This document shows, one piece after another, positions 7,513 to 11,018 of a stretch of 11,018 bases of DNA. Source of the DNA: JAIVGV01 sp035295985 (GTDB lineage: Bacteria > Acidobacteriota > Blastocatellia > Pyrinomonadales > Pyrinomonadaceae). The position numbers and the translations under genes were made by a program. The stretch spans positions 1-11,018 of the forward strand of contig DATHBT010000186.1 of NCBI GenBank assembly GCA_035295985.1, in the 5' to 3' direction. A model generated the notes under the pieces. The model was not told the origin of the DNA. It saw nothing but the letters and a program-made list of their open reading frames with translations, and made no database searches. Numbering within the stretch: position 1 is the stretch's first letter; every line of letters begins with the position of its first letter.

Positions 7513-8085
7513 ATGAAAACGACCGAAACACTCTCGCTCGCCGCCGCGCTGCTGTTGCTGTCCGGCTGTTCCCACGCCGGACAGGAGAGGCCGCAGGCTG
7601 CCGCGCCCTCTGCCACACAACAGAACTCGGCGTCCGCCGCGCAGCAGAACCCGCAAGCCCCGGCACAGCCGTCGCCCACGGCTGCGCGGCCGACCACCCC
7701 GCCCGAAGCCTTCGTGAGCAACATCTACAAGGAGCACGACGCCGACCGCAGCCCCTTCTTCCAGACGGAAGACCGCGCGCGCGTGGACAGGTACTTCGAC
7801 AAGGCCCTGGCCGATCTCATCTGGAAGGACGCGGTCGAGTCGAAGGGCGAGGTGGGCGCGCTCGGGGCCGACCCGCTCTACAACGCGCAGGACACGGAGA
7901 TCAAAAATTTCTCCACCCGCACCGTCAAGCAGGAGGACGGCAAGGCCGAGGTCGCGGCCACGTTCGATAACTTCGGCCAGAAGCAGCGGATAGTTTACCG
8001 CCTCGTCTCGGTCGGGGCGGACTGGAAGATCGCCGAGATCGACTACGGCGGCGGGACGACCCTGTCGAAGATGCTCAAGCAGTAA
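7513..8085 (+). CDS. DUF3828 domain lipoprotein
   Basis: A 190-residue protein with a lipoprotein signal: Lys2, a hydrophobic core AALLLLSG and Cys19 in a perfect LSGC lipobox. A Gln/Ala/Pro-rich linker (20-63) is followed by a DUF3828-like domain from about 64 to the end, recognisable by PPEAFVSNIYKEH, RYFDKALADLIWKD, DPLYNAQDTEIKNF, VAATFDNFGQKQRIVYRL and GADWKIAEIDYGGGTTLSKML. DUF3828 proteins are small secreted or lipid-anchored domains with a likely NTF2-like fold and no established biochemical role. I chose the ATG at 7513 because AGGAG lies 10 nt upstream and the n-region is then typical. An ATG at 7495 in the same frame adds six residues and cannot be excluded. The next gene follows after 39 bp, and the shared promoter and downstream terminator suggest a two-gene unit. 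Confidence 0.85.
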   Translation: MKTTETLSLAAALLLLSGCSHAGQERPQAAAPSATQQNSASAAQQNPQAPAQPSPTAARPTTPPEAFVSNIYKEHDADRSPFFQTEDRARVDRYFDKALADLIWKDAVESKGEVGALGADPLYNAQDTEIKNFSTRTVKQEDGKAEVAATFDNFGQKQRIVYRLVSVGADWKIAEIDYGGGTTLSKMLKQ

Positions 8086-8111
8086 TTCGCCCGAGTCTGG
8101 CGGAAGGGAAT

Positions 8112-8117
8112 AAGGAG
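8112..8117 (+). promoter_or_regulatory. Shine-Dalgarno AAGGAG deciding the TTG start at 8125
   Basis: AAGGAG lies seven nucleotides before the TTG at 8125-8127, near-ideal spacing. It favours TTG over the in-frame ATG four codons later, although the two starts differ little in protein content. Confidence 0.65.
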
Positions 8118-8124
8118 TGGTGAC

Positions 8125-8931
8125 TTGAAACGAAGGATGACTATCTTGACCGCGATTCTTCTGCTGAGCACGTTCGCGTGTCCAGCGCCCGCGACGATCC
8201 GGGCCGCCTCGGTGCGACGTGTGAACGCACACGCGGCGCAGGACGCACCAATCGTCGGCAACTACCGCGAGGCTTCGGCGAGCGACCCGGCCGTCCTGGC
8301 CGCGGCGAGGTTCGCCGTGCGGGCCGAGGGGCGCAGGCGCGGGGCGCGTCTCACGCTCGTCTCGGTCGAGCGCGCGGAGACGCAGGTGGTGGCGGGCACG
8401 AACTACAGGCTCCGGCTGAAAGTACGCGCGGCCGGCAGGGTCGAGAGCGCCCAGGCGGTGGTCTATGAAAACCTCCGGCGCGTCTATTCGCTCACGAGCT
8501 GGGGGGCAACGCGGGGCGAGCTGCCGTCGGGCGCGCGTGAGGTGAAGGTCTATCTCGTGGCGCTCGAAGACGACGGCAAGGCGGGGCGAAGGATCGGGTG
8601 CGGCGACAGCCTCGTGCCCGTCACGCGGACGGTCAACGCGCAGGGCGGCGCCGTCCTCAAAGCCGCGCTCGAAGAGTTGCTCGCCGTGCCTCACGAGTAC
8701 GACGGGCGGCTGAGGAACTTCTGGCGGGGCGACAACCTGCGCGTCGGCGGCGTCTCGCTGAGGAACGGGCTGGCGACGGTGCGCATCACGGGCGAGGGGC
8801 CGTTCATCGCGGGCGTGTGCGACGCGCCGCGCATCACGGAGCAGATCAGGGCGACGGCCCGGCAATTCCCCGGCGTCAGGCGCGTGGCGGTCTTCGTCAA
8901 CGGCCGCACGCTCGAAAGCGCGCTACGCTAA
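8125..8931 (+). CDS. Exported cystatin-like / GerMN domain fusion protein
   Basis: A 268-residue protein with a signal peptide (MKRRMTILTAILLLSTFACP, cleavage probably near residues 25-28). Residues about 42-128 look like a cystatin domain. They show IVGNYREASASD with Gly45, a helix with FAVRAEGRRRG, the hallmark QVVAG (87-91) running into NYRLRLKV, and Trp126 after VVYENLRRVYSLT. These are the three elements cystatins use to wedge into papain-like proteases. Residues about 139-264 resemble a GerMN domain: VKVYLVALEDD, CGDSLVPVTRTV, LKAALEELLAVP, NGLATVRITG, RITEQIRATARQFPGV and VAVFVNGRTL. Cys159 and Cys232 could form a disulfide in the exported protein. GerMN was named from the spore germination protein GerM, but it also occurs in non-spore-formers in envelope proteins. 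The start is TTG with AAGGAG 7 nt upstream. It follows the DUF3828 gene by 39 bp. Domain calls are by eye; protease inhibition is inference. Confidence 0.82.
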   Translation: MKRRMTILTAILLLSTFACPAPATIRAASVRRVNAHAAQDAPIVGNYREASASDPAVLAAARFAVRAEGRRRGARLTLVSVERAETQVVAGTNYRLRLKVRAAGRVESAQAVVYENLRRVYSLTSWGATRGELPSGAREVKVYLVALEDDGKAGRRIGCGDSLVPVTRTVNAQGGAVLKAALEELLAVPHEYDGRLRNFWRGDNLRVGGVSLRNGLATVRITGEGPFIAGVCDAPRITEQIRATARQFPGVRRVAVFVNGRTLESALR

Positions 8932-8954
8932 ACCAGGTAGCCTACGATCAAGGA

Positions 8955-9008
8955 GCGCGCCCGACGGCTCAGGTTATGGCTTGAGCCGTCGGGCGCGCGT
9001 CGATTTTT
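8955..9008 (+). terminator. Rho-independent terminator after the cystatin-GerMN gene
   Basis: A perfect 17-bp inverted repeat (8955-8971 with 8982-8998, very GC-rich) has a 10-nt loop and is followed by TTTTT at 9004-9008. It lies 23 bp after the stop of the plus-strand gene and ends the two-gene unit. On the minus strand no T-run follows the hairpin, so its effect on the convergent lipoprotein gene should be weaker. Confidence 0.85.
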
Positions 9009-9042
9009 GAACGAGGTGTTCGGCGAGTCGTCAACGGGGGCT

Positions 9043-9615
9043 TCAGCCGCCCGCCGAGTAGGTGAAGCTGACGGGGGTTTCTGCGACGACGCTGCCGTCC
9101 TTCAGCTTCGTCAGCGTGCCGCGGAGCACGACCTCTTCGGCGTCAGGCGGGTTTTCGGGGAAGTTGCCCATCTTCTCGAAAGTGCCCTTGAAGCTGTAGC
9201 TGACGCCGCCCACGGCGGCCGTCGTGAAGGTGAGTTCGCGCCCCGCGAGTCTGGGGCTGACGAGCTTGTAATCGTCGGCCGACCTGCGCTTGGGGCGGAT
9301 GAAGCCGTTGAGCGGCGCGGGCCGCGCGTTCTCGTCGATGGTGGCGAGGCTGAGGTGTTCGATCTCGGAGAACTCGGCGGGCAGTTTGCCGGAGGCGAAG
9401 TAGGCCCCCGTCACGTCGCCCTGCGCCGCGTCGGGCGAGGCCTGCGCGTTCGCGTTCTGGGCCGCTGCCTGCACGGTCGGGCTTGCGGCGGCGGCCGTCG
9501 GCGACGCGGTCGCGGCGGCCGGGCGGTCGGCGTTCTGCGTGTTGGTGTCGGCGGCTCCGCCGCACCCGACGGCGCACGCCACGGTCGCGGCGCACGCGAG
9601 GACTAATCGGTTCAT
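9043..9615 (-). CDS. Lipoprotein of unknown function
   Basis: A 190-residue protein with a signal peptide ending in AVGC (lipobox, Cys18) followed by an Ala/Asn/Thr/Pro-rich linker to about residue 66. The remaining 120 residues form a beta-rich domain I cannot name. It includes GAYFASGKLPAEFSEIEHLS, NGFIRPKR, YKLVSPRLAGRELTFTT, VSYSFKGTFEKMG and VVLRGTLTKLKDGSVVAE, and ends in VSFTYSAGG. It is probably anchored to a membrane and faces the periplasm or outside. The ATG start at 9615 has GGAG nine nucleotides upstream. It is transcribed alone, convergent with the cystatin-GerMN gene and divergent from the small membrane protein gene. The conserved-looking core suggests a real domain, possibly one restricted to this phylum. 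Confidence 0.8.
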   Translation of the reverse strand: MNRLVLACAATVACAVGCGGAADTNTQNADRPAAATASPTAAAASPTVQAAAQNANAQASPDAAQGDVTGAYFASGKLPAEFSEIEHLSLATIDENARPAPLNGFIRPKRRSADDYKLVSPRLAGRELTFTTAAVGGVSYSFKGTFEKMGNFPENPPDAEEVVLRGTLTKLKDGSVVAETPVSFTYSAGG

Positions 9616-10007
9616 TCTCTTCGTCTCCAGTGGTGATGGGGGTCGGACTGCTTAAAAATTCCGCCGTGACATTACCACAGGTCGGGAGGGCCTGGCACAG
9701 CGCGCGGCGCGGGCATTCTGGGGTCGCCGCCGCTAAAAAAAGTAGTAGCCTATCCGGCGGTTTTGGTATATACACATCCCGGCAATCTGATTTCGTCCTC
9801 CTGCCGCACGAGGTGCTGCTGCACGCTGGCCCATAGCCCAACTGACAATATGCGTTCTGTTACGGACGGGGCGACAGTGGCTCGCTTTCGACGCCGGCCC
9901 GACGTGGCCGCGCGTCTGCGACCGGGCCGGGCGCGGGGCCGCGGCGCACGGGCGTTCGGCGAGGGGGTTTAAGTTCTCCCGAGTTCGCGACTAATTGGAG
10001 GTCACTA
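9616..10007. other. Divergent intergenic region, largely unexplained
   Basis: These 392 bp separate the minus-strand lipoprotein from the plus-strand membrane protein. The centre (about 9735-9800) is AT-rich and includes an A-run at 9735-9741, the palindrome GTATATAC at 9766-9773 and a plus-strand extended -10 candidate TGGTATATA at 9764-9772, without a clear -35. From 9880 to 9970 the sequence becomes very GC-rich. I see no tRNA, convincing ORF or well-formed terminator. Confidence 0.45.
9997..10001 (+). promoter_or_regulatory. Strong Shine-Dalgarno GGAGG for the small membrane protein
   Basis: GGAGG lies six nucleotides before the ATG at 10008, an ideal arrangement. It supports this short ORF as a real gene. 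Confidence 0.7.
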
Positions 10008-10298
10008 ATGTTAGGTGCAGGAGCGTTAGGTTTACTGGCCCTCGTCATCGGGCTGATCAGCTTCGTGATTTTCATCATGGTGCTTATCAGGCAGTTCAAG
10101 GACGCCGGCCCGGTGCACGGCATCATCGGGATCGTCACCTGCGGCATCTGGACGTTCATCTGGGGCTGGATGAACGCCACCCGCCTCGGCATCAAAAATC
10201 TCATGCTGATCTGGACGGCCCTGATCGTCCTGAACATCATCCTGCAGGTGCTCGGCGGCGGCATGATGGCGGCGAGCCAGATGGGTACGACGCCCTAG
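10008..10298 (+). CDS. Small three-helix membrane protein
   Basis: A 96-residue hydrophobic protein with three predicted membrane helices at about 3-27, 38-55 and 65-85. A short polar loop RQFKDAGPVHG lies between the first two, and a Trp/Arg-containing segment WGWMNATRLGIKN between the second and third. The tail after GGGMMAASQ is short and polar. I do not recognise a named family with confidence. The central FIWGWMNATRLGIKNLM resembles small multi-pass proteins of unknown function seen in several phyla, where similar loops occur next to DUF4234-like helices. The start is well supported by GGAGG. It is followed after 163 bp by a lipoprotein gene on the same strand, with a stable hairpin between them, so the two may or may not be cotranscribed. 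Role unknown. Confidence 0.78.
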   Translation: MLGAGALGLLALVIGLISFVIFIMVLIRQFKDAGPVHGIIGIVTCGIWTFIWGWMNATRLGIKNLMLIWTALIVLNIILQVLGGGMMAASQMGTTP

Positions 10299-10358
10299 TC
10301 CGAGGGCCTCTTCTACTGCCGACCGCGTAACACAAGGGCGGCTTCAATTAACGTGACA

Positions 10359-10400
10359 GGGCCGGGGCGCGCGACACGGGGTTCGCGCGCCCCGCGGCCC
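10359..10400 (+). other. Stable GC-rich hairpin without T-run
   Basis: An 11-bp perfect stem (10364-10374 with 10383-10393), extended by five more pairs across a 2-nt bulge (10359-10363 with 10396-10400), encloses an 8-nt loop. No T-run follows on either strand. It lies about 60 nt after the membrane protein stop and about 60 nt before the next start, so it could stabilise the upstream mRNA end, act as a factor-dependent terminator or sit in the leader of the next gene. Confidence 0.5.
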
Positions 10401-10452
10401 GCAGGCTGCCGCCGCCCTACGGCCGACAACAAACTCCCACCGAAAACTCCAC

Positions 10453-10457
10453 GGAGG
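10453..10457 (+). promoter_or_regulatory. Shine-Dalgarno GGAGG before the TTG start at 10462
   Basis: GGAGG lies four nucleotides before the TTG at 10462, slightly short but usable spacing. No ATG or GTG nearby would keep the full lipoprotein signal, so this site supports the TTG start. Confidence 0.6.
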
Positions 10458-10461
10458 ATTC

Positions 10462-10950
10462 TTGAACAAACGAACTTTCACCGGCGGCCTGCTCGCCGCA
10501 CTCCTCGTCGCCTTCGCCGCCGCCTGCTCGTCCGGCCCGGCCACGAACACCACCAACACCGCGGCGACGAACGCGAACGCGGCCAACCGCGCTGCGACCC
10601 CCGCCTCCACCCCCGCCGCGACGAACGCCAACAACGCGAACACCACGAGCGAGACCTCCGGCGCGCAGGACTTCACGCTGGTCAACCGGACGGGCGTCGA
10701 AATCCACGCGCTCCACGTCGCTCCGCACGAGTCGGACAACTGGGAAGAGGACGTCCTCGGCCGCGACACGCTCCCCGACGGCCAGTCCGTTGACATCAAG
10801 TTCAACCGCAGCGAGAAGGCCGCGATGTGGGACTTGAGGATCGAGGATAAGGACGGCAACCACATCGAGTGGGAGAACCTGAACCTGCTCCAGATCTCCA
10901 AGGTCACACTCTTCTACAAGGACGGCAAGGGCACGGCAGAGGTCGAGTAG
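10462..10950 (+). CDS. Asn/Thr/Ala-rich lipoprotein with conserved C-terminal domain
   Basis: A 162-residue protein. It has a basic n-region, a hydrophobic core and Cys22 in AAAC followed by SSG, an acceptable though not ideal lipobox. Residues 27-68 are a low-complexity linker of Ala, Asn and Thr; the 11-bp word GCGACGAACGC occurs in it at 10564 and again at 10618. Residues 70-152 form a compact domain with FTLVNRTGVEIHALHVAP, SDNWEEDVLGRDTLPDGQSV, MWDLRIEDKDGN, WENLNLLQ and KVTLFY. I recall this beta-rich domain in many small secreted bacterial proteins, where it has no established function and is sometimes misannotated as argininosuccinate lyase. The TTG start follows GGAGG. No terminator is visible in the 68 bp left in the window. 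Confidence 0.82.
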   Translation: MNKRTFTGGLLAALLVAFAAACSSGPATNTTNTAATNANAANRAATPASTPAATNANNANTTSETSGAQDFTLVNRTGVEIHALHVAPHESDNWEEDVLGRDTLPDGQSVDIKFNRSEKAAMWDLRIEDKDGNHIEWENLNLLQISKVTLFYKDGKGTAEVE

Positions 10951-11018
10951 TCGGCGCTTCGCGGCCCGGCTCCAGGCCTTCGGCAGTCCGGGCGCGCCGC
11001 GGGGGCACGCTGGAGAGT

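Noticed and set aside
7438..8865. A 475-codon open frame on the minus strand across the DUF3828 and cystatin-GerMN genes.
   Set aside because: It is antisense to two genes with clear signals, domains and ribosome sites; its composition (Arg, Gly, Asp, Leu-rich, no motifs) is typical of the shadow frame of GC-rich coding DNA.
8125..8931. Sporulation or germination function suggested by the GerMN domain.
   Set aside because: Acidobacteria of this kind are not known endospore formers, and no other spore gene is in the window; the domain is used more widely in envelope proteins.
9727..9764. CCGCC...GGCGG inverted repeat followed by TTTT, looking like a terminator.
   Set aside because: The stem is interrupted by a 6-nt asymmetric loop, the T-run is only four long, and no plus-strand gene lies upstream to be terminated.
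9763..9972. A 69-codon plus-strand frame in the divergent gap.
   Set aside because: No Shine-Dalgarno, and Arg-rich composition without recognisable motifs.
10540..10660. Possible tandem repeat or CRISPR-like pattern of short GC-rich words.
   Set aside because: The words are irregular and code for the Ala/Asn/Thr linker of a lipoprotein; only one 11-bp word recurs exactly in the stretch checked.

Overview
The window looks like a chromosomal segment of an acidobacterium, most likely class Blastocatellia (relatives of Pyrinomonas). This is inferred from three things: the high GC content with strongly GC-biased third positions, a DUF4214-type tail on the first protein, and several lipoproteins with Ala/Asn/Thr/Pro-rich linkers after the lipobox, a style I associate with that group. 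There are no rRNA or tRNA genes, CRISPR arrays, insertion sequences or phage genes that I can see. Ten genes are supported, one of them cut by the left edge.

Left part (2-3170): the 3' end of a DUF4214 surface-type protein on + converges on a two-gene minus-strand unit. That unit is an Acg-like nitroreductase followed, with an 8-nt overlap, by a PaaK-like adenylate-forming enzyme starting at a TTG codon with an AGGAGG site. The pair looks like one small redox/acyl-activation operon, with an extended -10 promoter candidate upstream.

Middle part (3421-7176): a second minus-strand unit of three genes with gaps of about 50 bp. In transcription order these are an exported protein with YD-like segments and a TonB C-terminal domain, a protein joining a cytoplasmic DUF4388/PATAN-type domain through one membrane helix to a periplasmic TonB-like domain, and a 521-residue protein I cannot assign that has a C-H-C-C cluster. 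Neither TonB-like protein is a plain energy transducer and no ExbB/ExbD genes are present.

Right part (7177-10950): a divergent promoter region of about 340 bp has a near-consensus sigma-70-type promoter on each strand. To its right are a DUF3828 lipoprotein and an exported cystatin-GerMN fusion protein, ended by a perfect 17-bp hairpin plus T-run terminator. A convergent lipoprotein of unknown function, a small three-helix membrane protein and a further Asn/Thr/Ala-rich lipoprotein follow. This half is mostly cell-envelope proteins.

The most interesting items are the cystatin-GerMN fusion, which keeps all three classical cystatin contact elements, the PATAN-membrane-TonB architecture next to a second TonB-domain protein, and the overlapping nitroreductase/adenylate-forming pair. 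TTG starts are unusually common: four of nine visible gene starts.
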